The position numbers and the translations under genes are program-made. Below the pieces are notes generated by a model. It saw only the letters and a program-made list of their open reading frames with translations. It did not search any database and was not told where the DNA came from. 64,000 nt of DNA from Eutrigla gurnardus (taxonomy: Eukaryota; Chordata; Actinopteri; Perciformes; Triglidae), in assembly GCA_963514095.1 (NCBI GenBank), contig CAUPSS010000180.1, forward strand, positions 1-64,000. The letters run 5' to 3'. Positions within the stretch are counted from its first letter, which is position 1; each line of letters begins with the position of its first letter. Of the stretch, positions 18,413 to 29,070 are shown one piece after another.

Positions 18413-20662
18413 TCACCTCTCATTCAGTCCTCCTGGATGTGTTGTGCCGAGTCTGGCGATCCACTCCTTCTCACACCGGGTTCTCTGTGCCTTGGTCCAC
18501 CTCAGGTCGCATTGCACCACCGTGGCCCGTACCGCCGGCCATCCATGCAGGATGAAGTGATGGACCAGGTGAGTGTGTGTGTTCTTGCGCCTGAGAATGT
18601 TGTAGCGATGCTGAGTGAACCTGGTGAGAAGGGTGTTTAGTGTTTCCCCGACATATTGTGCCCCACAGGTTGAACATACAATAACATACACACAGTTTTT
18701 TGACTTAACACATCCGAAAAAACCTGTTTTGTATATGTTGTTGTTGTGTGGGTTTTTCAGCCATGTTACATGTTTGAAGAACTGGGCTAACACAGATGTC
18801 CGTGGGGGATTCAACACTTTTAATTTTGCCTTAACCAGTTTGTCCTGTAAATTCCTGTTCCTTCTGTAAGCTGCAATGATTCTGTGATCCATCAGGAGCT
18901 GGCTGTCCCTGGAAAACAGTGAGAAGCTGTTCTTGGTGGCTGTAACAAGCTTCACAGTGGAAGGAGAATACATGGTGACAAGTGGCAGTGGGGATTCAAC
19001 AACAATCGGCTTCTTGATCATAAAGTTTTTCCGGCATTTGCGGAGAAATGTCCAGGAGTACCCTCTGGTGGTCAACACTGAGAACAGCACTTTGGTGGCC
19101 TTAACAAAGTCTACATCAAGTGTGCATATTCTCTTGAACCGTAGCAACTGTGATTTAACCAGACCCGGAAAAGTGTGTTTGGGATGGAAACTGGTTTTGT
19201 GAAGGAGGGCGTGAGTGTCTGTCTCCTTGAAGAAAACTTTGATCTCCAGACGGTGAGTGTCTTTGAAGTCCGTGTGTTTGAATGTCGTTGTGTCGAGGAA
19301 ATCGACAGAGTGCTGGTCAGCTGTGGATTTGAGTGTTATGGAGGCGTTATGTGTGTTCAAAGTCTGAAGAAACACCTGGAAGTCCTCTTTCGAATGAGTC
19401 CAAACGCCCCAAATATCATCCAAATATCTGAAGTACTGTACAGGTTTTTTAACACATGTGGCCAGTGCTGAAGCTTCCCACTGGGCCATAAATATGTTGG
19501 CATAGGCTGGTGCGAACTTTTTGCCCATAGCTGTGCCTTTAACCTGCAGAAAACAGTTACCATCAAACTGAAAGTCATTTCTCTTAAGATTGATCTCCAA
19601 AAGGTGAAGTAGCTCCTTATCCGGCCTCTTTTTATCGGGATATTTGAAGAAAATGTTTTTAACGGCTAAAATGCCCTCATCAATGTCAATGTTAGTATAG
19701 AGGCTGTCAATGTCCATGGTAAATAGGATAGATTGCTCTGGCATGTGGAGTTGCTTCACCTTGTTGACAAAATCATACGTGTCTTTGATGTAACTGGGAT
19801 GCCTGGTCGAAAGAGGAGTTAGATAGTGGTCTAGAAACTCAGCTGTGTAATATGTTTCACTATCACAGTCGGAAACAATAGGTCTACCCGGTGGGATGAC
19901 ATGTGGAACACTCCATTTAGCAGGATCTTTATGGATCTTAGGAAGCATGTAAAACAATCTGGCCCTCGGAACAGAGTTACCCAGTAGATACTTTTTCTGC
20001 TTAAGATTAATAAATTTCTTATCCACCAATGATTGTATAACCTTAGCTACTAGGGGGATTGTGTCTGGAAATATGGGTTTGGGTAGCCTAGTGTAGTATT
20101 GACTGTCATTAAGCTGCCGATAGCCCTCCCACAGGTATTGGGCCCGGTCCATAATGGTGATCGCACTGCCTTTGTCAGCCGGTTTAAGAACAATGTGTTT
20201 GTTATGGCAAAGTCGTTTGAGAGCCTCCACTTCTGCAGGGAGGAGATTAGGTTTAACAGGAACAACCTTGAACTCAGTGTCAAACTGTGAAATGTCTGCA
20301 TAAACAAGTGCATTAACGGCTGGGTGGATCTTTCCAGGAGGAGGGGTCCAGGTCGACGCAGGTGTGAAGGGCGGTGGTTCCGAGTCCGGCTTATCCTGGA
20401 AATACACAGCGAGTTTCAGTTTTCTGTGGTAAGTCTGGAGATCAAATCTACTTTGTTCCCTAACATGTTTATGGCACCCCTCTGTGGGGATGAATGAAAG
20501 ACCCCTGTTCAGTAGGGAAAATTGGGTCTCGGACAATTGAAAGTTTTTAGCCAGCACAATCACATTCTTACTGTTGTTGATATTCGTGCTGTTAATGTTA
20601 GTGCTCTTCCCCTCCTGATTAGACAGGTTTGTGGGGAAGTCTAATTTAGGTAGTTGATCCAA
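18413..20662 (-). CDS. ORF2 PLE reverse transcriptase/GIY-YIG endonuclease (unit 5)
   Basis: Intact copy with Phe217. Confidence 0.93.
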   Translation of the reverse strand: MDQLPKLDFPTNLSNQEGKSTNINSTNINNSKNVIVLAKNFQLSETQFSLLNRGLSFIPTEGCHKHVREQSRFDLQTYHRKLKLAVYFQDKPDSEPPPFTPASTWTPPPGKIHPAVNALVYADISQFDTEFKVVPVKPNLLPAEVEALKRLCHNKHIVLKPADKGSAITIMDRAQYLWEGYRQLNDSQYYTRLPKPIFPDTIPLVAKVIQSLVDKKFINLKQKKYLLGNSVPRARLFYMLPKIHKDPAKWSVPHVIPPGRPIVSDCDSETYYTAEFLDHYLTPLSTRHPSYIKDTYDFVNKVKQLHMPEQSILFTMDIDSLYTNIDIDEGILAVKNIFFKYPDKKRPDKELLHLLEINLKRNDFQFDGNCFLQVKGTAMGKKFAPAYANIFMAQWEASALATCVKKPVQYFRYLDDIWGVWTHSKEDFQVFLQTLNTHNASITLKSTADQHSVDFLDTTTFKHTDFKDTHRLEIKVFFKETDTHALLHKTSFHPKHTFPGLVKSQLLRFKRICTLDVDFVKATKVLFSVLTTRGYSWTFLRKCRKNFMIKKPIVVESPLPLVTMYSPSTVKLVTATKNSFSLFSRDSQLLMDHRIIAAYRRNRNLQDKLVKAKLKVLNPPRTSVLAQFFKHVTWLKNPHNNNIYKTGFFGCVKSKNCVYVIVCSTCGAQYVGETLNTLLTRFTQHRYNILRRKNTHTHLVHHFILHGWPAVRATVVQCDLRWTKAQRTRCEKEWIARLGTTHPGGLNER

Positions 20663-21447
20663 TGCTCTGAGACATTAACTGCCGTTGAACGAGTCCAATG
20701 AACCATGTCTCTTTCAGTGTTGAAGTTTTCTTGGGGCAGAGCCTCAATGAACCCACAGTTTGTGGAAATGTGTTGATTGAGGTGGGCCAGGAGGGTCTGC
20801 TCCTTGTGTGGGAGAGTTTTGGAAAAGTTAATCTCTGGGACCAGGATCTCAGCATGAGGGAACCTGGTCTTAGCAGTCTTAAGTAGTTTCTGTAACTCTT
20901 TAACGGCAGTCTCGCCGTTTAGTTGGCCCTTGTTGTTGAGGCCAAAGGAGAGGACCATTTTGTCGACCGTCACAGTGCTCGTGGCGGCGGCGAGGATGGC
21001 CTCTGCATGTCTGATCGTGGCACCTGGGAAGCCGTCGATCTGTAGATCTGGAATAGTGTATGGCGGGAGTCTGGTAACGTTCGAGTCGCCCAGGACGACC
21101 CACTTCTTTACAATATGTAGAGACCAGGTCTGAAGCTTCTTAGTAGTGTTGCAATGTCTAGTGGGTTTGCGTGCTCTGCTCTCAGGGGGAGAGAGAAGAG
21201 GCAGTTTGGTTTGAACCATAGTCTTACGGCCCAGGGGGGACAAGTTGTTCCTGGTCCTCGGTGATAGTCTCTGGGCGAGTCCAGGAGGAGGAGGAGAAGG
21301 AGAGGGGGACGGAGAAAACGACTGGAGCTCCGATTCAAATGCGTCGGCGTAGTCGAGGTCCATTGCGTCCATCTCTGGGTTGCCCTCGATCATTTCCTCC
21401 TTGGTCGGCAACACAGTGTGTGAGTCCATGGCTGTGTCTTCTCCCAT
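20641..21447 (-). CDS. ORF1 SGNH esterase-like, truncated (unit 5)
   Basis: Intact copy, identical in protein to unit 1. Confidence 0.85.
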   Translation of the reverse strand: MGEDTAMDSHTVLPTKEEMIEGNPEMDAMDLDYADAFESELQSFSPSPSPSPPPPGLAQRLSPRTRNNLSPLGRKTMVQTKLPLLSPPESRARKPTRHCNTTKKLQTWSLHIVKKWVVLGDSNVTRLPPYTIPDLQIDGFPGATIRHAEAILAAATSTVTVDKMVLSFGLNNKGQLNGETAVKELQKLLKTAKTRFPHAEILVPEINFSKTLPHKEQTLLAHLNQHISTNCGFIEALPQENFNTERDMVHWTRSTAVNVSEHWINYLN

Positions 21448-21656
21448 CTGTGACTCCAGCACTTCGATGATGTCCAGGTCCGGTCCCAGGACGCAGACGT
21501 GGGATGTAGGAGGGGTCCCGGGGGTCCGAAGGGGTCCACGGGAGTCTCCGGCGGTCGTTGCAGCAGGAGACGTGATCCGTCGGCGTGAAGCGGGTCCCGG
21601 CCGTGCACGTGGGACGGGGGTTGGTGTAAAGGGGACCGTGAAGTCCTGATCGACCC

Positions 21657-21697
21657 TTTCGACGTTTCGGTTCTATGGCAGAACCTTCTTCAGGAAA
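21657..21697 (-). ncRNA. Hammerhead ribozyme at unit 5/6 junction
   Basis: Same sequence as at 4841-4881; cut predicted at 21660/21661. Confidence 0.75.
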
Positions 21698-22616
21698 TAA
21701 CTTGTCTAATTTATGAAAAGAATGATGGACGAGCTCGTGTAGAATGTCCGGGAATTGTGCAGCTACGGTGCGTAATGGGCAGCACGTTAACTCCGGTGTG
21801 AGTGTCTCTGGTGGTCATTGCCGGTAATTCTACCATAAAGGCGGTAGTCCGTCCGCCATTTTGTTTAAAACATGCCATTGACTATGGGTAATGTCGTTTT
21901 TCGCAGGAAAACAAAGATGGCGTCGCTCGGAGGACACGGGATCTCCTCACAGGTCCTGGAAGGGAGCTAAAGCGCCAGCAGTTTCCTGGAAGGGAACTAA
22001 ACATCACATTTTAGGCATTCAACATGGATATCTTGTGTAAATAATAATAATAATACATACTTGTATTTAAATGTTAATTATACTACTATAAGTAGTTATT
22101 TTATATATTAATAATAAAGAAATAATAATAAAAAAATAAATAAAAATGTTGTTATATCCATGTGATGTCTGAGTGTGTGTTTTTTATAAGTTCCAGGTGT
22201 CAAAATGGTCCCGTACTTAGGGTTAGGTGTGAGAAGGAGTGGTTAGGGTTAGGAGAAGTGGACAGGGTGAGGTGTCTCACTTCTCCAAGCACCGTGGGTC
22301 TGTAGTGGGGTGTGATGGGGTCTAAATAATGTAGGGGGCCTGTAGTTTAGGTTTAGGGGTGGGTTCAAATGACATAAGGGGCCTGTAATTTAGGTTTAGG
22401 TGTGGGTCCGAATTAGACGTGGTGGGGGGGAGGAAGAATGTGTAGAGTGTGTATTAACACTGCCGTCGTGGGAGGGAGTAGGCCGCACCCGAGAGTCAGA
22501 GCCGGAGGCACGGGCTGGTTAGGGGAAGAAGAGGGTAGTGGATAGTCCGATGCACTGTCCATCTGCGGCTCCTCCTCCCGAGCACGACCCATCCCCCGTC
22601 GCCGTGCAGGCAGTGG

Positions 22617-24866
22617 TCACCTCTCATTCAGTCCTCCTGGATGTGTTGTGCCGAGTCTGGCGATCCACTCCTTCTCACACCGGGTTCTCTGTGCCTTGGT
22701 CCACCTCAGGTCGCATTGCACCACCGTGGCCCGTACCGCCGGCCATCCATGCAGGATGAAGTGATGGACCAGGTGAGTGTGTGTGTTCTTGCGCCTGAGA
22801 ATGTTGTAGCGATGCTGAGTGAACCTGGTGAGAAGGGTGTTTAGTGTTTCCCCGACATATTGTGCCCCACAGGTTGAACATACAATAACATACACACAGT
22901 TTTTTGACTTAACACATCCGAAAAAACCTGTTTTGTATATGTTGTTGTTGTGTGGGTTTTTCAGCCATGTTACATGTTTGAAGAACTGGGCTAACACAGA
23001 TGTCCGTGGGGGATTCAACACTTTTAATTTTGCCTTAACCAGTTTGTCCTGTAAATTCCTGTTCCTTCTGTAAGCTGCAATGATTCTGTGATCCATCAGG
23101 AGCTGGCTGTCCCTGGAAAACAGTGAGAAGCTGTTCTTGGTGGCTGTAACAAGCTTCACAGTGGAAGGAGAATACATGGTGACAAGTGGCAGTGGGGATT
23201 CAACAACAATCGGCTTCTTGATCATAAAGTTTTTCCGGCATTTGCGGAGAAATGTCCAGGAGTACCCTCTGGTGGTCAACACTGAGAACAGCACTTTGGT
23301 GGCCTTAACAAAGTCTACATCAAGTGTGCATATTCTCTTGAACCGTAGCAACTGTGATTTAACCAGACCCGGAAAAGTGTGTTTGGGATGGAAACTGGTT
23401 TTGTGAAGGAGGGCGTGAGTGTCTGTCTCCTTGAAGAAAACTTTGATCTCCAGACGGTGAGTGTCTTTGAAGTCCGTGTGTTTGAATGTCGTTGTGTCGA
23501 GGAAATCGACAGAGTGCTGGTCAGCTGTGGATTTGAGTGTTATGGAGGCGTTATGTGTGTTCAAAGTCTGAAGAAACACCTGGAAGTCCTCTTTCGAATG
23601 AGTCCAAACGCCCCAAATATCATCCAAATATCTGAAGTACTGTACAGGTTTTTTAACACATGTGGCCAGTGCTGAAGCTTCCCACTGGGCCATAAATATG
23701 TTGGCATAGGCTGGTGCGAACTTTTTGCCCATAGCTGTGCCTTTAACCTGCAGAAAACAGTTACCATCAAACTGAAAGTCATTTCTCTTAAGATTGATCT
23801 CCAAAAGGTGAAGTAGCTCCTTATCCGGCCTCTTTTTATCGGGATATTTGAAGAAAATGTTTTTAACGGCTAAAATGCCCTCATCAATGTCAATGTTAGT
23901 ATAGAGGCTGTCAATGTCCATGGTAAATAGGATAGATTGCTCTGGCATGTGGAGTTGCTTCACCTTGTTGACAAAATCATACGTGTCTTTGATGTAACTG
24001 GGATGCCTGGTCGAAAGAGGAGTTAGATAGTGGTCTAGAAACTCAGCTGTGTAATATGTTTCACTATCACAGTCGGAAACAATAGGTCTACCCGGTGGGA
24101 TGACATGTGGAACACTCCATTTAGCAGGATCTTTATGGATCTTAGGAAGCATGTAAAACAATCTGGCCCTCGGAACAGAGTTACCCAGTAGATACTTTTT
24201 CTGCTTAAGATTAATAAATTTCTTATCCACCAATGATTGTATAACCTTAGCTACTAGGGGGATTGTGTCTGGAAATATGGGTTTGGGTAGCCTAGTGTAG
24301 TATTGACTGTCATTAAGCTGCCGATAGCCCTCCCACAGGTATTGGGCCCGGTCCATAATGGTGATCGCACTGCCTTTGTCAGCCGGTTTAAGAACAATGT
24401 GTTTGTTATGGCAAAGTCGTTTGAGAGCCTCCACTTCTGCAGGGAGGAGATTAGGTTTAACAGGAACAACCTTGAACTCAGTGTCAAACTGTGAAATGTC
24501 TGCATAAACAAGTGCATTAACGGCTGGGTGGATCTTTCCAGGAGGAGGGGTCCAGGTCGACGCAGGTGTGAAGGGCGGTGGTTCCGAGTCCGGCTTATCC
24601 TGGAAATACACAGCGAGTTTCAGTTTTCTGTGGTAAGTCTGGAGATCAAATCTACTTTGTTCCCTAACATGTTTATGGCACCCCTCTGTGGGGATGAATG
24701 AAAGACCCCTGTTCAGTAGGGAAAATTGGGTCTCGGACAATTGAAAGTTTTTAGCCAGCACAATCACATTCTTACTGTTGTTGATATTCGTGCTGTTAAT
24801 GTTAGTGCTCTTCCCCTCCTGATTAGACAGGTTTGTGGGGAAGTCTAATTTAGGTAGTTGATCCAA
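22617..24866 (-). CDS. ORF2 PLE reverse transcriptase/GIY-YIG endonuclease (unit 6)
   Basis: Intact copy with Phe217. Confidence 0.93.
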   Translation of the reverse strand: MDQLPKLDFPTNLSNQEGKSTNINSTNINNSKNVIVLAKNFQLSETQFSLLNRGLSFIPTEGCHKHVREQSRFDLQTYHRKLKLAVYFQDKPDSEPPPFTPASTWTPPPGKIHPAVNALVYADISQFDTEFKVVPVKPNLLPAEVEALKRLCHNKHIVLKPADKGSAITIMDRAQYLWEGYRQLNDSQYYTRLPKPIFPDTIPLVAKVIQSLVDKKFINLKQKKYLLGNSVPRARLFYMLPKIHKDPAKWSVPHVIPPGRPIVSDCDSETYYTAEFLDHYLTPLSTRHPSYIKDTYDFVNKVKQLHMPEQSILFTMDIDSLYTNIDIDEGILAVKNIFFKYPDKKRPDKELLHLLEINLKRNDFQFDGNCFLQVKGTAMGKKFAPAYANIFMAQWEASALATCVKKPVQYFRYLDDIWGVWTHSKEDFQVFLQTLNTHNASITLKSTADQHSVDFLDTTTFKHTDFKDTHRLEIKVFFKETDTHALLHKTSFHPKHTFPGLVKSQLLRFKRICTLDVDFVKATKVLFSVLTTRGYSWTFLRKCRKNFMIKKPIVVESPLPLVTMYSPSTVKLVTATKNSFSLFSRDSQLLMDHRIIAAYRRNRNLQDKLVKAKLKVLNPPRTSVLAQFFKHVTWLKNPHNNNIYKTGFFGCVKSKNCVYVIVCSTCGAQYVGETLNTLLTRFTQHRYNILRRKNTHTHLVHHFILHGWPAVRATVVQCDLRWTKAQRTRCEKEWIARLGTTHPGGLNER

Positions 24867-25651
24867 TGCTCTGAGACATTAACTGCCGTTGAACGAGTCC
24901 AATGAACCATGTCTCTTTCAGTGTTGAAGTTTTCTTGGGGCAGAGCCTCAATGAACCCACAGTTTGTGGAAATGTGTTGATTGAGGTGGGCCAGGAGGGT
25001 CTGCTCCTTGTGTGGGAGAGTTTTGGAAAAGTTAATCTCTGGGACCAGGATCTCAGCATGAGGGAACCTGGTCTTAGCAGTCTTAAGTAGTTTCTGTAAC
25101 TCTTTAACGGCAGTCTCGCCGTTTAGTTGGCCCTTGTTCTTGAGGCCAAAGGAGAGGACCATTTTGTCGACCGTCACAGTGCTCGTGGCGGCGGCGAGGA
25201 TGGCCTCTGCATGTCTGATCGTGGCACCTGGGAAGCCGTCGATCTGTAGATCTGGAATAGTGTATGGCGGGAGTCTGGTAACGTTCGAGTCGCCCAGGAC
25301 GACCCACTTCTTTACAATATGTAGAGACCAGGTCTGAAGCTTCTTAGTAGTGTTGCAATGTCTAGTGGGTTTGCGTGCTCTGCTCTCAGGGGGAGAGAGA
25401 AGAGGCAGTTTGGTTTGAACCATAGTCTTACGGCCCAGGGGGGACAAGTTGTTCCTGGTCCTCGGTGATAGTCTCTGGGCGAGTCCAGGAGGAGGAGGAG
25501 AAGGAGAGGGGGACGGAGAAAACGACTGGAGCTCCGATTCAAATGCGTCGGCGTAGTCGAGGTCCATTGCGTCCATCTCTGGGTTGCCCTCGATCATTTC
25601 CTCCTTGGTCGGCAACACAGTGTGTGAGTCCATGGCTGTGTCTTCTCCCAT
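24845..25651 (-). CDS. ORF1 SGNH esterase-like, truncated (unit 6, N171K variant)
   Basis: Open as in the other units, but C at 25139 (G elsewhere) changes block III from GLNN to GLKN. Asn171 is the predicted oxyanion-hole residue of the SGNH fold, so this copy is likely impaired or inactive as a hydrolase while its frame is kept. It is the only amino-acid difference I saw among the twelve ORF1 copies. Confidence 0.85.
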   Translation of the reverse strand: MGEDTAMDSHTVLPTKEEMIEGNPEMDAMDLDYADAFESELQSFSPSPSPSPPPPGLAQRLSPRTRNNLSPLGRKTMVQTKLPLLSPPESRARKPTRHCNTTKKLQTWSLHIVKKWVVLGDSNVTRLPPYTIPDLQIDGFPGATIRHAEAILAAATSTVTVDKMVLSFGLKNKGQLNGETAVKELQKLLKTAKTRFPHAEILVPEINFSKTLPHKEQTLLAHLNQHISTNCGFIEALPQENFNTERDMVHWTRSTAVNVSEHWINYLN

Positions 25652-25860
25652 CTGTGACTCCAGCACTTCGATGATGTCCAGGTCCGGTCCCAGGACGCAG
25701 ACGTGGGATGTAGGAGGGGTCCCGGGGGTCCGAAGGGGTCCACGGGAGTCTCCGGCGGTCGTTGCAGCAGGAGACGTGATCCGTCGGCGTGAAGCGGGTC
25801 CCGGCCGTGCACGTGGGACGGGGGTTGGTGTAAAGGGGACCGTGAAGTCCTGATCGACCC

Positions 25861-25901
25861 TTTCGACGTTTCGGTTCTATGGCAGAACCTTCTTCAGGAA
25901 A
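25861..25901 (-). ncRNA. Hammerhead ribozyme at unit 6/7 junction
   Basis: Same sequence as at 4841-4881; cut predicted at 25864/25865. Confidence 0.75.
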
Positions 25902-26820
25902 TAACTTGTCTAATTTATGAAAAGAATGATGGACGAGCTCGTGTAGAATGTCCGGGAATTGTGCAGCTACGGTGCGTAATGGGCAGCACGTTAACTCCGG
26001 TGTGAGTGTCTCTGGTGGTCATTGCCGGTAATTCTACCATAAAGGCGGTAGTCCGTCCGCCATTTTGTTTAAAACATGCCATTGACTATGGGTAATGTCG
26101 TTTTTCGCAGGAAAACAAAGATGGCGTCGCTCGGAGGACACGGGATCTCCTCACAGGTCCTGGAAGGGAGCTAAAGCGCCAGCAGTTTCCTGGAAGGGAA
26201 CTAAACATCACATTTTAGGCATTCAACATGGATATCTTGTGTAAATAATAATAATAATACATACTTGTATTTAAATGTTAATTATACTACTATAAGTAGT
26301 TATTTTATATATTAATAATAAAGAAATAATAATAAAAAAATAAATAAAAATGTTGTTATATCCATGTGATGTCTGAGTGTGTGTTTTTTATAAGTTCCAG
26401 GTGTCAAAATGGTCCCGTACTTAGGGTTAGGTGTGAGAAGGAGTGGTTAGGGTTAGGAGAAGTGGACAGGGTGAGGTGTCTCACTTCTCCAAGCACCGTG
26501 GGTCTGTAGTGGGGTGTGATGGGGTCTAAATAATGTAGGGGGCCTGTAGTTTAGGTTTAGGGGTGGGTTCAAATGACATAAGGGGCCTGTAATTTAGGTT
26601 TAGGTGTGGGTCCGAATTAGACGTGGTGGGGGGGAGGAAGAATGTGTAGAGTGTGTATTAACACTGCCGTCGTGGGAGGGAGTAGGCCGCACCCGAGAGT
26701 CAGAGCCGGAGGCACGGGCTGGTTAGGGGAAGAAGAGGGTAGTGGATAGTCCGATGCACTGTCCATCTGCGGCTCCTCCTCCCGAGCACGACCCATCCCC
26801 CGTCGCCGTGCAGGCAGTGG

Positions 26821-29070
26821 TCACCTCTCATTCAGTCCTCCTGGATGTGTTGTGCCGAGTCTGGCGATCCACTCCTTCTCACACCGGGTTCTCTGTGCCT
26901 TGGTCCACCTCAGGTCGCATTGCACCACCGTGGCCCGTACCGCCGGCCATCCATGCAGGATGAAGTGATGGACCAGGTGAGTGTGTGTGTTCTTGCGCCT
27001 GAGAATGTTGTAGCGATGCTGAGTGAACCTGGTGAGAAGGGTGTTTAGTGTTTCCCCGACATATTGTGCCCCACAGGTTGAACATACAATAACATACACA
27101 CAGTTTTTTGACTTAACACATCCGAAAAAACCTGTTTTGTATATGTTGTTGTTGTGTGGGTTTTTCAGCCATGTTACATGTTTGAAGAACTGGGCTAACA
27201 CAGATGTCCGTGGGGGATTCAACACTTTTAATTTTGCCTTAACCAGTTTGTCCTGTAAATTCCTGTTCCTTCTGTAAGCTGCAATGATTCTGTGATCCAT
27301 CAGGAGCTGGCTGTCCCTGGAAAACAGTGAGAAGCTGTTCTTGGTGGCTGTAACAAGCTTCACAGTGGAAGGAGAATACATGGTGACAAGTGGCAGTGGG
27401 GATTCAACAACAATCGGCTTCTTGATCATAAAGTTTTTCCGGCATTTGCGGAGAAATGTCCAGGAGTACCCTCTGGTGGTCAACACTGAGAACAGCACTT
27501 TGGTGGCCTTAACAAAGTCTACATCAAGTGTGCATATTCTCTTGAACCGTAGCAACTGTGATTTAACCAGACCCGGAAAAGTGTGTTTGGGATGGAAACT
27601 GGTTTTGTGAAGGAGGGCGTGAGTGTCTGTCTCCTTGAAGAAAACTTTGATCTCCAGACGGTGAGTGTCTTTGAAGTCCGTGTGTTTGAATGTCGTTGTG
27701 TCGAGGAAATCGACAGAGTGCTGGTCAGCTGTGGATTTGAGTGTTATGGAGGCGTTATGTGTGTTCAAAGTCTGAAGAAACACCTGGAAGTCCTCTTTCG
27801 AATGAGTCCAAACGCCCCAAATATCATCCAAATATCTGAAGTACTGTACAGGTTTTTTAACACATGTGGCCAGTGCTGAAGCTTCCCACTGGGCCATAAA
27901 TATGTTGGCATAGGCTGGTGCGAACTTTTTGCCCATAGCTGTGCCTTTAACCTGCAGAAAACAGTTACCATCAAACTGAAAGTCATTTCTCTTAAGATTG
28001 ATCTCCAAAAGGTGAAGTAGCTCCTTATCCGGCCTCTTTTTATCGGGATATTTGAAGAAAATGTTTTTAACGGCTAAAATGCCCTCATCAATGTCAATGT
28101 TAGTATAGAGGCTGTCAATGTCCATGGTAAATAGGATAGATTGCTCTGGCATGTGGAGTTGCTTCACCTTGTTGACAAAATCATACGTGTCTTTGATGTA
28201 ACTGGGATGCCTGGTCGAAAGAGGAGTTAGATAGTGGTCTAGAAACTCAGCTGTGTAATATGTTTCACTATCACAGTCGGAAACAATAGGTCTACCCGGT
28301 GGGATGACATGTGGAACACTCCATTTAGCAGGATCTTTATGGATCTTAGGAAGCATGTAAAACAATCTGGCCCTCGGAACAGAGTTACCCAGTAGATACT
28401 TTTTCTGCTTAAGATTAATAAATTTCTTATCCACCAATGATTGTATAACCTTAGCTACTAGGGGGATTGTGTCTGGAAATATGGGTTTGGGTAGCCTAGT
28501 GTAGTATTGACTGTCATTAAGCTGCCGATAGCCCTCCCACAGGTATTGGGCCCGGTCCATAATGGTGATCGCACTGCCTTTGTCAGCCGGTTTAAGAACA
28601 ATGTGTTTGTTATGGCAAAGTCGTTTGAGAGCCTCCACTTCTGCAGGGAGGAGATTAGGTTTAACAGGAACAACCTTGAACTCAGTGTCAAACTGTGAAA
28701 TGTCTGCATAAACAAGTGCATTAACGGCTGGGTGGATCTTTCCAGGAGGAGGGGTCCAGGTCGACGCAGGTGTGAAGGGCGGTGGTTCCGAGTCCGGCTT
28801 ATCCTGGAAATACACAGCGAGTTTCAGTTTTCTGTGGTAAGTCTGGAGATCAAATCTACTTTGTTCCCTAACATGTTTATGGCACCCCTCTGTGGGGATG
28901 AATGAAAGACCCCTGTTCAGTAGGGAAAATTGGGTCTCGGACAATTGAAAGTTTTTAGCCAGCACAATCACATTCTTACTGTTGTTGATATTCGTGCTGT
29001 TAATGTTAGTGCTCTTCCCCTCCTGATTAGACAGGTTTGTGGGGAAGTCTAATTTAGGTAGTTGATCCAA
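26821..29070 (-). CDS. ORF2 PLE reverse transcriptase/GIY-YIG endonuclease (unit 7)
   Basis: Intact copy with Phe217. Confidence 0.93.
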   Translation of the reverse strand: MDQLPKLDFPTNLSNQEGKSTNINSTNINNSKNVIVLAKNFQLSETQFSLLNRGLSFIPTEGCHKHVREQSRFDLQTYHRKLKLAVYFQDKPDSEPPPFTPASTWTPPPGKIHPAVNALVYADISQFDTEFKVVPVKPNLLPAEVEALKRLCHNKHIVLKPADKGSAITIMDRAQYLWEGYRQLNDSQYYTRLPKPIFPDTIPLVAKVIQSLVDKKFINLKQKKYLLGNSVPRARLFYMLPKIHKDPAKWSVPHVIPPGRPIVSDCDSETYYTAEFLDHYLTPLSTRHPSYIKDTYDFVNKVKQLHMPEQSILFTMDIDSLYTNIDIDEGILAVKNIFFKYPDKKRPDKELLHLLEINLKRNDFQFDGNCFLQVKGTAMGKKFAPAYANIFMAQWEASALATCVKKPVQYFRYLDDIWGVWTHSKEDFQVFLQTLNTHNASITLKSTADQHSVDFLDTTTFKHTDFKDTHRLEIKVFFKETDTHALLHKTSFHPKHTFPGLVKSQLLRFKRICTLDVDFVKATKVLFSVLTTRGYSWTFLRKCRKNFMIKKPIVVESPLPLVTMYSPSTVKLVTATKNSFSLFSRDSQLLMDHRIIAAYRRNRNLQDKLVKAKLKVLNPPRTSVLAQFFKHVTWLKNPHNNNIYKTGFFGCVKSKNCVYVIVCSTCGAQYVGETLNTLLTRFTQHRYNILRRKNTHTHLVHHFILHGWPAVRATVVQCDLRWTKAQRTRCEKEWIARLGTTHPGGLNER

